Positions 36,750-47,246 of a DNA stretch of 64,000 bases are shown piece after piece. Made by a program: the position numbers and the translations under genes. Within the stretch, counting starts at the first letter, position 1; each line of letters opens with the position of its first letter. The stretch covers positions 80,861,436 through 80,925,435 of the forward strand of contig OW388291.1 of the NCBI GenBank assembly GCA_936450465.1, in the 5' to 3' direction. The notes beneath the pieces were generated by a model. The model worked only from the letters and a program-made list of their open reading frames with translations, made no database searches and was not told the DNA's origin. Origin of the DNA: Gibbula magus (Eukaryota > Mollusca > Gastropoda > Trochida > Trochidae).

Positions 36750-37757
36750 CCTTTTTCATTTTAAATTGAACAATAACTGTAATCATAAGCCATGTTAAAG
36801 AAAGCACGGCTAGCTGTGTAAGGATCAGATGCTGTAAACATTACAGCAAGTAAAGCCCTGATATAGTGCTAGATCTATATACATACATGATAAGCACAAT
36901 GTACATGTTGTAATGAGCAGGCCCTGGCAAAGAATATCTCCCTTTGACTTTGTTTAAGCTAAGCCCCAGGATGACTCATTTGTCATTTACGGTAACAACT
37001 TGATGTTTGGATTTCAATCAGACAGAATCAGTGGATCATCGTAACACGTCTACGTTTACAGCAAAGTCTCTGATTCATCGTCAGAATATGAGACACTCAA
37101 AGCTTCATGTGACATTAGGGAAATAAGAGACAGGAATACTCAACAACAGGACCAGGAACCTTTTAAAAGAGTTTTCTATAATTTGAAACATTTTTATTCA
37201 GTAATATATATTGTCTTACAATATGTTTCCATATAGATAAATCGTGTATATTTTTGCCAGGTTTAAACAAGCTGAAATTCTGCAGGTTTATTTAATTCAG
37301 AGTTCTATCAGGTTCAGTTTTATAGGCCCAAAGTACTAAACTAAAACTAACAATATCATCTTACTCAGTGAGGGGTTAGCAGCAGTTCATAGAGATTGAG
37401 ATATACAACACCCGACTCTTATGGGATTAATGATATACGTTTCTCGTACTAGGTCCCATTCCACGAAGCAGTCACAGAGATACACTTGATTGTAATATGC
37501 TACCATCAATTGTAAGTGTTTTAAGGAACGGCATCCTCGTGATTATTTAGTCATTTGTGTTATAATAAACACGGTGTGGGCACATGTGTAATATACTCTC
37601 TTTATTTACTGATTTGAAAAATGTAATGACCAAATAGCACTATTTCAATCGAGTTGTTTTCAATACAACAATACAACAATACACCAAAATAAACTTTCTA
37701 GCATTGGCTGACTCACACTGTATCGCATATATATAATCTCATGTGACGCAATAGCAT
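36750..37757. other. Intronic sequence, no gene seen
   Basis: AT-rich, without recognised repeats or exons. Confidence 0.5.
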
Positions 37758-38747
37758 TTTTAGCTCATGAGACCTGAAAGACTGAAAGATGGGCTTATTG
37801 CATGGCATGGCATGGCGTCCGTCCGTCTGGAAAGTTTTCGCATTTTCGACTTCTCCAAAACCAGTAATTCTAAAGAGCTGAAATGTTATGTATAGACTCC
37901 TTGGACATAGGGGATTCTAAACTGTAGATTTGGTGACCCTCCACTGACCCCAAATCTGGGTCACAGGGGTCATGACATAAAAACCTATTTTCTTCTTCTG
38001 TTTTGCTTGCACTGTATTACTTAAAGATCCTGTGTAATGCATTTTGCTCAAGAATGTCAGATTATTACCTCTATGTAAATTATATATTGGAATCAATTGA
38101 GCATAAAATGAAGATAATTCACTTGCAATTTATTATTAAGATGATTTTAATTTATCTATTTTAACAATGCATGCCGCAATCAGTGCAGCGATCCACTTTG
38201 AAGACAACCCTTGAGGCGTGACTGTGTGGTTAGTGCTCCTTGGAGCCTCATTAATTAATTAATGATGATTATCACTGCTGCTAGATGAATTTATGAGGTG
38301 TGTTAAATCATCAAAATCACACGTTATGCAATGATTATGTAATTGTCATCTGCAGAATTACCTAGTTGCATATCTAAACATTTGATATATGGAAAATTTA
38401 AGTTGTTTCATTGAAGATTTTTTAGTGAAATTAACAATCAAAATGTTGAGAAATTATGTTGAATTATGACTTTAGCCAGTAATGAGATTACTCCAGTGAC
38501 GTCACAGGAATCGTCGCTTCAGAGACCACACCAATTAGGCGTTTCTAAAAAAAAGCCATATGTAAGTAATTTATGGGCCGATTTCAGAAATTTAAAATCA
38601 AGTAATTGTCAGATTGAAATCTCATTTTAATGAATCCGAATGTGACCATATGTCATGACATCTAACCTTTAAGATAATTTAGATATTCAATCTTAGATAT
38701 TAAATCAGTGAATTCCTGATGAGCTACAGAGCCCATGGCTCTGTTTT
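37758..38747 (+). mobile_element. AGCTCATC element, copy 3
   Basis: It starts TTTTTAGCTCATGAGACCTG and has one ~150-bp unit (AAAGAGCTGAAATGTTATGT, GGTCACAGGGGTCATGAC). It ends GATATTCAATCTTAGATATT and CCTGATGAGCTACAGAGCCC. The ~700-bp interior differs from the other copies. Confidence 0.75.
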
Positions 38748-39967
38748 TAATTACATCAAGTCACCATGGCAAGTCATATTTCTTCTTAGGTTATCATATG
38801 AAATATACAAACCTTATACAATATCCCTCCCAGGGTTTAATATTGTTAATAATCTTTTACGGCTCTATTTCAATTAAAGACTTCTAAATAGATAAATCTT
38901 GTAAATCTTTCATTACTGATGGGATTTATTATCTATTTGATACTGAGAATAGACTGAAATATGTATAGAGAAACCAGCCCTGTCGATAAATAGGTAAATC
39001 GCTCATTATTGATTACAACTCTAATATACTTAATGTATGGAATAGAACAAGTCAACGTTGTTGAATAGACATGTAGAAATCAGCTGATCTCAGAAAGTAA
39101 TTCGTTGTTATGCCAGGAATAGGCCGTGTGCTGAAATCATTCAAACCTCTGTATCATCTCAGTCTCCGTACTAAAGCAGCTTCAGCGTAGAGAACATCGT
39201 AAGCTGGGTCTTCATATGTACTATAATTATAACAAGGTGAAGCATAGTCTAACACTCACTGGACAAGAAAGCAGCAGTATTCCTGCCTGGCGGATGGAAT
39301 TATCCTTGTCTCTTGTCTGTGACACAAATACTGTGGATGGAGGATAGAGCTTAGTAGGTCGGTGTTTAATTAGGGCAATGTAGGCAGAGAATAACGTCAG
39401 GAGTTACAAATTCATATCCGTTATAATTCTTGACAATCTTTCGAAAGTAATAGAATAAAAACGAAAAAACATAGAAAATTCATTCAAAGTTTCGGGTGTG
39501 AATTAGCCATTTGTGTACGGGTGTCGCTACTTGAATTTGTATTGAACGCCCGTATATAGTCCTTATTCGCCATGTAGATGCGGTATATTTTGTAAAAACG
39601 ATACCGGAATCGCCGCCTGGAAATTCCGCCAGCAGAGCTAGTTAGTGCCAAAGCCCAAACTACTGCTGCGAGCTGCGAGCCTGTAAATTCCGCCACAGGG
39701 GCTAAAAATGTTAAAATATATATACGCAACGTAAGGGTTAAGATTTGCCACATCAGCTTTCTTGAACCCAAAATCCATTTGTCCACCAATAATATGGGTC
39801 TGCAAGAATGCATATATATGCGTCCATTTTCTATAGTTTAACCACTTCCAAACTATGTTTTGATTGAAAAAAAAAAAAAATTCTTCTTCCTCGTCATTAT
39901 ATTTTCCAACAAAAAAATCCTGCCGCCTTTGTCTCTTTTGAAAAAAATGTAACAGAGAAAGTTTGTT
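38748..39967. other. Intronic sequence, no gene seen
   Basis: Two overlapping minus-strand open frames (39484-40012) show no family resemblance. The local GCCGCCTGGAAATTCCGCC and CTGTAAATTCCGCCACAGGG look like a degraded duplicated motif. AT-rich elsewhere. Confidence 0.45.
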
Positions 39968-40235
39968 TAGCTCATCAGGCCTGAAAGGCTTGATGGGCCT
40001 ATGGCATGACATGAAAAAGTTGAAATACAGAAAAAACTGACCTAAAATTTTATTTATAACATTGATAGAATATTAACATAAATGAATGCCTGCACATGGT
40101 TCTCAAGTTCCAGCCGATGCTCGCAGGTTTCACGGCAAAGCATAGCCACATGACGTTGCCGGCTTTCTAGCTGCCAAAATACCAGCAGATAGCTAGCGAT
40201 ATGAGTGAAATACTCTTGAAAACCCACCTCACCAA
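39968..40235 (+). mobile_element. AGCTCATC element fragment followed by SINE fragment
   Basis: AGCTCATCAGGCCTGAAAGG at 39969-39988 is the start of an AGCTCATC element, cut off after about 40 bases. From about 40105 the 3' part of the 41312-type SINE follows (TTCCAGCCGATGCTCGCAGG to AATACTCTTGAAAACCCACC). Confidence 0.7.
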
Positions 40236-41129
40236 AAATGCCTGCAGAAATTATTTCCGACACAAAAGCTGTCATGAAAATATTCATGCACAAACGCTGT
40301 CAGGAAAATATTCATGTCTAAAGAATAAAGTAAGGTTTTTTTTACTGAATTCATTGACTACAACTACTATTAAGTAACGTGATTCCCAAACGTTTACCAA
40401 ATACGTTGTCATTGTAAGAATGTCGTCGCAGAAATTTTTGAACGAACATTGATAGCATAGCACAACTGAGGCAACCGAAAAAGAATATATGCATCGTTCA
40501 CTCTTCAATCGTTTTTATGAGAAAATATGGCATGTTACAGAATTATGATACACCTAAATGTTCCTTTTGAAGCCTCACACTAAGAGTTTGACAATATGTT
40601 TATCTCCTAATTATATCAGCCACCCAGATAGTTAAAATTTTATCAAACAATCTCCCTTTGCCATGTTGTATTAGTTTTCATCTTTGATTTTCCAAACCCA
40701 TTCTTTGAATCAATGATTCTAATTAAACATCACTATGACTAAGCTAGATGTCAATACTGTCCTTCAAATGAGTTGCCTGGTTTCTATGACGATAAGTAAG
40801 TAGCTCGGTGAATCGGTTCTATATATGTATCACGTTGAAATATTTGCTGTAGAAGTGTAATTAACATCTTCTTGTCTTTCTTCCCCATATTGATGTACTT
40901 CAAGCACCGAGCTGACAGTAGCTGACACAGAATGAAGCTTTTCCTCTTATTGGAAAGGTTGATGGGTAAATTTTGTTATTAAATGATGATCTTGAAAAAA
41001 ACATTAATGTCTGTACTTCCTTCCTCAAGTACTATGTTTTAACTTTTTATTAGGAGGTGAAGGTAAAGAGTAAAAATAGTATGTCTATTATGTTGATATT
41101 AAGTATACCTTTGTTACGAAGTAGGAGGA

Positions 41130-41275
41130 TTATTTAGTGGTTATTCCACCCGTCTTTCCATCCATCTTTCCATCTGGTCAGTTTTCTAAAAAAAATTAGA
41201 TAGGCGTACAATCAACGAAACTCCAATATTGAAAAAGTTTTATCAGAAATTATTCCTCCAAGATAAATGAAATCT
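41130..41275 (+). mobile_element. Fragment related to the 3430 element
   Basis: GAAGTAGGAGGATTATTTAG and TTCCACCCGTCTTTCC, then CATCTGGTCAGTTTTCT, parallel the head of the element at 3430 (GAAGTAAGCGGGGGTATATA, then GTCCGGTCAATTTTCT). It is strongly diverged, and a SINE has inserted just downstream. Confidence 0.5.
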
Positions 41276-41300
41276 TGGATGCAAGTACTTCTGATGATAA

Positions 41301-41636
41301 TCTTGAACTGGGGGGCGGGATAGCGCAGTGGTTAGCACGTTCGGCTACGGATCAAGAGGTCCGGGGTTCGAATCCCACCAGGGGCACGGCAACTTTGTCT
41401 GCAGTAGAGAACTGTTCTACACACAGTAAGGTTTGGATGCAATGCTACACTGAATTTCAGCGTAGTACCACCCATGGTTCGCTTGTTACAGCCAATGCTC
41501 GCAGGTTTCACTGCAATGCATAGCCACATGGCGTTGTGGGCTTTCTCCCTGCCTTAATACTAGCAGCCGCGATATAAGTGAAATACTCTTGAAAGCAGCG
41601 TAAACCCCAACTAGCCTCACCTTACTCTTGAACTGG
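41301..41636 (+). mobile_element. tRNA-derived SINE with target-site duplications
   Basis: The body is 41312-41625, flanked by TCTTGAACTGG at 41301-41311 and 41626-41636. The head has a Pol III A box (TAGCGCAGTGGTTAGC, from 41321) and B box (GGTTCGAATCC, 41365-41375). The middle contains CAGCGTAGTACCACCCATGG and CAATGCATAGCCACATGGCG. The tail is TAAACCCCAACTAGCCTCAC. The tRNA acceptor stem does not pair, so this is a retroelement and not a tRNA gene. It would be mobilised by a LINE. Confidence 0.9.
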
Positions 41637-43112
41637 TTCGAAAGTCACTTCCAAAATATTATTTCACAGAGTTTGTAAGTATTAGATATTTTCTTTTTTA
41701 CTTACATTTTTATTCTGTATGTTTGGGCTTTGAACTTGAGTTTTTCTTTTCATTATTAATATTATTAAAATCAATCTATGAAAATATTTTCCTATTGTGA
41801 GATATGCTTCTGTTGCTTGGTTTATAATTCAGAAAACATTTTGTGATTAATTGACGTTAATTGATTACGGTAATAAACTTTCCAGGAACATAGTATAGTA
41901 TTGTAATAGTTTCTGAATTTTTGGTTCTTAAAAAATCTGGTTTCCTGGAAATCCCAACGATGGCGAGTTGCAGTTTATACCATACTTTGTTGTAGTACCT
42001 TCTTCTAAAAGTTTATGAAGAACTTTAAAGATCTGTTTGACTTATTTCTTGTCATGACTGAGGGATCAAGTGAAGATACTTTATTTTGATGTATCACTTG
42101 TAAAGAATAAAACAATTCCATATAACTGACAGAGGGAAACTATTGAATTATAATCCACAATAAATTTCCAAAATCCTTGAGTTTTATTTCTTATTTTCAG
42201 TCACTGTCCCACACACTTGTATTAAATTATAACTGTTTTCTTATTCCAGTTCCTAAATAGCATCCTATTTCCAACCATTGCTACATAATGGGTACATGTT
42301 TCAGACAATTAGTTTGAGTAACACATATTTCTAGCCACTATCCTGCACATTTGTTTCAAATGTCCCATCATTGAGACTATATTTCTTTTTTCTTAGACAA
42401 AAAATATACGTCATGTTTCTAATGGTTACATGTTTCAAGATATTGTATGTGACATATTTTCCGTCACCTATTACGCACTACCCTCTCGGGTCATTCAGTT
42501 CTCCAAGGTCGGCTGTAACGTGATCTCAAACCTGCGTACTCTCTTGCCTACCAGCATATTCAATGACTGGCTTTTATATAATTGTCATAGATTCAAGGCT
42601 GAATAATTGACAGGCGTATTTGTTGTTTTATGTAAATGTCTAGCTTGGTTGCATGTATTGATGGCGGTGACAGCTTTGAACAATTGTGTTGACGTGGGTT
42701 TACTAGGTTACATCAAGGTTTTGTTGAAATTGATAAGTGCAATACAGCCTTTCACAAGCATTCATCAAGGAGCATTTTATAAAGTCTAGAAATCTCCTTT
42801 ATCCTCCTGTCTGAATACACATGAAGTTGCTTTCTTTCTTTAAAAAAGAAATAATTCATATGATTTAAAATATTTCAGCCCAGGAAAAATAATGCTATGT
42901 ATAGAAATAGATATAAAAAATAGATAAAAATAGATTTATAGTTTGAACACAAGAATACCTGCTGAATCGTCAGGTGACAAGTCGATGTTGAGTGGTTCAC
43001 CTGCAGGAATCACCACTCATTTACACAGAGAATCTGAGATATCATTGAAAGCTTTGCCCCAGTCTAAGAAAGTTCACTTATTACAAACTCCAATGTTTGG
43101 TCTGGACGGTAT
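41637..43112. other. Intronic sequence, no gene seen
   Basis: AT-rich. No element or exon was recognised. Confidence 0.5.
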
Positions 43113-43403
43113 TTAAAGGGACAGTTTTTTCGCTCAAATAAGGTGATGAAATGTATTTGAAAAAAAATGTCACTAATAGTAAAACAACCTTTTCTCTTCG
43201 GAAGATCAAGTTAAAAAATGAGTGTACATGCAATTTTTTAATTATATGCAACACCGTTATTACCACTGGATAATTGGTTTGTGTAATAACATGTTTCACC
43301 CTCTAAAGTAAATATAAATGACATATCGGTAAACTAGCTATCATTATAAATGGGAAATTTGAAAAAAAGAATTTTTGCAAAGGACGTTCTATAGTCCCTT
43401 TAA
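43113..43403. mobile_element. Small TTAA-flanked MITE
   Basis: The 283-bp body (43117-43399) begins AGGGACAG and ends ATAGTCCCT, flanked on both sides by TTAA inside ATTTAAAG…CTTTAAAT. The TTAA target suggests mobilisation by a piggyBac-type transposase. It has no coding capacity. Confidence 0.6.
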
Positions 43404-43646
43404 ATTACAATATGTGAGTCTTCCTTTAAATGCATTAAAATGAATGAACCCCTCCACTGGCAGGTACTATAAAAATTAGCAATTAGATCTGTCAAGTCCT
43501 GTTTGTCTAGTTAATAGTGGTCAATTCTTTTTACCTTTGGGTTTAAGTGATAGCTTACCTTAGATTATAAATCATGAAAATGACTGTTGAGCTACAGAGC
43601 CGATGGCTGTAATCTTATTCAGGCTTTGTGTCTATTTTTTTTCATG

Positions 43647-44358
43647 TTAAAGGGACATTCCGTGTTTTTCATGAAATTTTAATTAGATTTGATACATACC
43701 AAAAAAATCAAACGTCCTGGTTTACATCCAAATTATCTCACTCAACTTGCATATGTATATATATGCATATGTGGCTTAATACACGATGAGAAGCCGAATT
43801 CATGCGTCCAATTTACATGTATGCCAGTTATATGTTCTATTGAACAGTACCAACCAATATCTGTCTCTTGGCCACATATTAGTTTTCAAAATTACGTTGA
43901 ACAATTGACGCACGACAGCTGCAGAACATTGTCCGGTTTTTGATCATATTCAAGACTAAACATCAAAATAATGTAACTACACTAAACAGATTGGCACTAA
44001 AAGGGTAATTTTCGACAACAGTCATTACGTAGAGGGTAATGTCCGAGTAACTCTCCATTCCTTAAAAATAATGGAGCCGAGGCCCATTATTTTTAAGGAA
44101 TGGAGAGTTACGAGGATATTACCCTACTTAAATTACACTAAAAGTAATGCTCGTTTATCCAAATTGCTTTAAAAAGTTAAAGAAATTAAATTTCTTCTTC
44201 AAAAATATGATGTGATGTGTAACTCTCCATTCCTGAAAAATAATGGAGTGAAAGAACAATAGGATGACGTCACAAGTGTAATTTAATTCTCGATAAAATA
44301 ACACCCTTGGTAACGTTTGACCTATGTTACTACAATAACATACGGAGTGTCCCTTTAA
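43647..44358. mobile_element. TTAA-flanked MITE with internal perfect hairpin
   Basis: The 704-bp body has termini AGGGACATTCCG and CGGAGTGTCCCT (one mismatch as inverted repeats) and TTAA on both sides (43647-43650, 44355-44358). Inside is a perfect 28-bp hairpin (44047-44111), and a further copy of its arm lies at about 44218-44247. It is piggyBac-like by its target site; no transposase is present. Confidence 0.7.
44047..44111. repeat. Perfect 28-bp hairpin
   Basis: Arm GTAACTCTCCATTCCTTAAA plus AATAATGG at 44047-44074, an exact reverse complement at 44084-44111, and a nine-base loop AGCCGAGGC. Confidence 0.95.
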
Positions 44359-44766
44359 TGAAAGATGGTAGGGTAGCATGTGGTGATGTGAATTAAATGA
44401 GAATTGTAACAGGAAGTAAATAGATTGCGTGTGGTTGTCACAATGTTAACATCAATATTAAGAAAAGCAAGAATTATGGTAATGGAAACCTTTCTACATG
44501 TGAAGTTGTTATTGCGAAGTCTAGCTTGTTTTTATGTTTTCTCCTTTCACATGCCCTTACAAAGATCAAATCGAAATTTATGTAACTGTGATTGATTTAC
44601 TCAAGGTAGATAAAAAAAGATATTTGTATTGATAATATGATTCCCGTAAATTCCAACAATAATAAATCATTTTATCTTACCTGATGTAAGAATTTTTATC
44701 TCTGGTTCACGTTACCTTGAACAAATGTCCATATACATGACGGACGGAGATTAAAAGCCTTAAACC

Positions 44767-45010
44767 CTGCCAGTGACATCATATGTCAAATACACTGAGA
44801 AACTCAACACAAAGGATGACAGATGTGAGATTATGGCAGTATCCGAAAGATAGCTGCACAAGAGATAGTACAATATGGTTCAAGAATAAACTATCGCAAT
44901 CGCAAGACGCATTGAATGATTATCAAATGTGTTCAGAGTTGGAGGGAATACATTTAGAGGCGTTTTTTGAGGACTTCCCCATGCTTGACAATACCTTTCG
45001 CCAACAATGT
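44767..45010. repeat. Dispersed repeat shared with 58245-58700
   Basis: GCCAGTGACATCATATGTCA, AATACACTGAGAAACTCAAC, ATGGCAGTATCCGAAAGATA and GAATGATTATCAAATGTGTT then GAGTTGGAGGGAATACA recur in the same order near 58250-58670. Both copies keep short open stretches (for example ELEGI) but have no intact gene. They may be remnants of one mobile element. Confidence 0.6.
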
Positions 45011-47162
45011 ATCGACCAGTTTTTAAAAACTATAACATTCAAAACAAAAATATTGCCTTTAAAAATTGACTTCTCCTGGCATGTGACCTGACCCTTGACC
45101 CATAACTCCTGAATCAGTTTGTTTGGATTTTGACCCAGGGACATTTTGTAGGATAAAACATTATAACATTCAGTGTTCGGTTGAAATAGTTACTTATTAG
45201 ACCCCTGTTGGATTTTATCCAACTCGCCTTACGACTCGTAGGATAAAACTAAACGTGTGTCTAACCCTGATATGATTTTGGTAATCAGAACTCGCTTCCA
45301 TCTATCGCACATTTCTGATATTATCAGGATGAATAAAAATGATGGTTTTATGTGCTAAACAAATGTCCAGAAAAAATCTCTGGTACGATTCTGTAAATAC
45401 CATCCTGTACTTAAGACCCTTTGGACCTAATTTCGGACGACCTGGTGCATTGACTAAAATAATCACTTCACAGCCCACCTAGTGGCTTATCTGTCTTGGA
45501 GTGAGAAATATAGCAGGCACTGTAAATAACTGTTCAAAATTTCTAATGCTTTTATGTACTTGTACACCCTCAGAAACTTTTAGCCTGACTGATTTATGCA
45601 AGTCGTCTGATTTGTTGATGTGAGGCATTCACCGGAAGATTTGACGAAATTCTGTTGAACTATTTTCATTCATAACACAGATCAAGAAAATAACATTCGG
45701 ACCAGTTTTGTTCAAGTTTAGCTTCGGCTCCTGTTGTATTGTAATCAATCATATGACTTGATGTTCAAAACAAACAGTTACCTTGAAAACATGCGTCAAG
45801 ATACCTTATTTTCAGAAGGTCGTGTTCCTTATCTTTATGTAATTTGATTTTGGAGGGAAAATCATTTATATAAAATGTTTATATAAAAACAAATCCTTTC
45901 TGTACTATGACTTGAAGTGAAAGATTATGACCCATTTTCATCTAGGCAAGCGTACAAAAACCAAAGCAAATGAAAACGAGTTTTAACACTAAAAAATGAT
46001 CATGTAACAAGTAATCTTCCTCCCCACAGCGGGATACTAGTGCAGGGGTAGTGTTGTTTTTGGATGATCAGATCAGTGTCACATTTTGGTCAATCCTATA
46101 TGTATTGGCAATGGTAAAAGTATTCTACGCCTCAATAATTTAAGGGACTCCAAGCAATAGGGGGACATATGTCCCCAGGACCCCTCTAGGAACAACCCGC
46201 CTGAGTGGGATCTGCTGGGTGTCATGGACACATTTGACACTGTACTGTAGATTGACCTTGACATCACAGTCTTAGCCATTATGTATTATATTATGATATT
46301 TATAACTCATATTTCTTACTAGACAGAAGTCGGTGGAACATGTATAAATTTTGTATTGGATAGAAATAAAAATGATATCTGTCATTCAAATTTTCACAGG
46401 AGGGAATGTTTTGAGAATGGAGAAATCTTTCGTAATTGTTATAGAGGTTACATGGGAATGAACTAAGAGTTGGGTATAGGGGAAGACTGATGCATCTCCC
46501 AGCATGGTCACAGTTGAAGCTAGGTTGCTATGATCCCTGAATCATGTAACTGTTGCCATACATCTCTTGAATAATTCTCTGTAATGATTTAGTATTGGGC
46601 AATCAGAATCAGTTTAATAAAATGACAACATTGTAACATCAACAATAATTAACTACCAGTATTATCAAAATGTCCTATAATGTGGATGTAAAAATTCACC
46701 GAAAGTACAAAGCACTTGTCAAGAAGTTAACACTAGAAAATATGTTGGACTTGCTACACCAGTCGAGATAGCTAGGTTTGTTTGATAGCCAGGAAGGTGA
46801 CTAGTTTTTGTATGGGTTGTACTGGTCGACCATGTTTAGCAATATTTTTATTCATTCAGAAGTTATACACAGTGTATCAAATTAGCTTGAAAAGTAACCA
46901 GCCCTATAGTGTTCTTCTGTCAAATTATATGCCAAAATCAAAGAAAAACATCGACAAGCTACCAACTCTGTTCCAAGGTTACCAAGACTGTCGGACATGC
47001 CTTATTTCATACCCTGATATACACCTCCAATAGTTAACAAGTTTAACAATGTTGTATTCATTTCAGAAGCTATACACAGTGTGTGAAATAACACCTATTT
47101 TGCACATTGATATTCCCCTTCAACATTTCACATGTTTAACAAATGTTTCTCTCTTTTTGCAG
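45011..47162. other. End of the large POLE2 intron, no gene seen
   Basis: AT-rich, ending in the polypyrimidine tract and acceptor at 47162. Imperfect copies of TTATACACAGTGTRTSAAAT occur near 46863 and 47072. Confidence 0.5.
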
Positions 47163-47246
47163 GGGTCGTTTCCAAGGACCAACTTTTCATTCAAGGTGTA
47201 TTTCCCAGCAAGTCGTGAGATCCAGGACAGCAAGATCCAGGACTGA
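47163..47246 (+). CDS. POLE2: POLE2 terminal exon with stop codon
   Basis: After the acceptor ctctttttgcag, GGG opens GSFPRTNFSFKVYFPASR, then EIQDSKIQD and TGA at 47244-47246. Family members end similarly, with GSFPRSGFSFKV followed by a short EDSKLQ-like tail. The match is clear although the exon lies far from the rest of the gene. The last codons (CAGGACTGA) are the same bases that open each unit of the downstream 33-bp minisatellite, so the stop codon is effectively the first repeat unit. Confidence 0.92.
   Translation, partial: GSFPRTNFSFKVYFPASREIQDSKIQD

Larger units (their letters stand above)
428..47246 (+). other. POLE2: POLE2 gene model, C-terminal nine exons (DNA polymerase epsilon subunit 2), 5' partial
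   Basis: POLE2 is the non-catalytic B subunit of the leading-strand replicase Pol epsilon. It works in the nucleus, bridging the catalytic subunit and the CMG helicase. The nine exons join with matching phases (0, 0, 2, 0, 1, 2, 0, 0) to 1086 nt, or 361 residues plus stop. The product follows the animal protein from the OB-fold region through the inactive calcineurin-like phosphoesterase domain to the last residues. Landmarks are [41 protein letters not shown] (replacing the metal-binding GNHD type motif), NPCRLQYCTQEIVVFRED, PLPLHVCPVYWAYD and GSFPRTNFSFKV. From recall the human protein is about 527 residues, so roughly 165 N-terminal residues should be encoded left of the window. The last intron is about 40.8 kb, against 0.3-1.7 kb for the others. 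Identification rests on recalled family sequence, not a search. Confidence 0.95.

Noticed and set aside
39484..40012. Two overlapping minus-strand frames (109 and 124 codons)
   Set aside because: No family resemblance, overlap each other in different frames, and include a polyA/T tract and a repeat fragment.
41312..41385. Functional tRNA gene
   Set aside because: A and B boxes are present, but the acceptor arms do not pair. The sequence continues into a SINE body with tail and target duplications. The same applies at 52375 and 55968.
47163..47246. Terminal POLE2 exon as part of an unrelated gene
   Set aside because: Phase, the GSFPR start expected after NP, and the EDSK-like tail match POLE2 exactly. 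No other upstream exon would fit.
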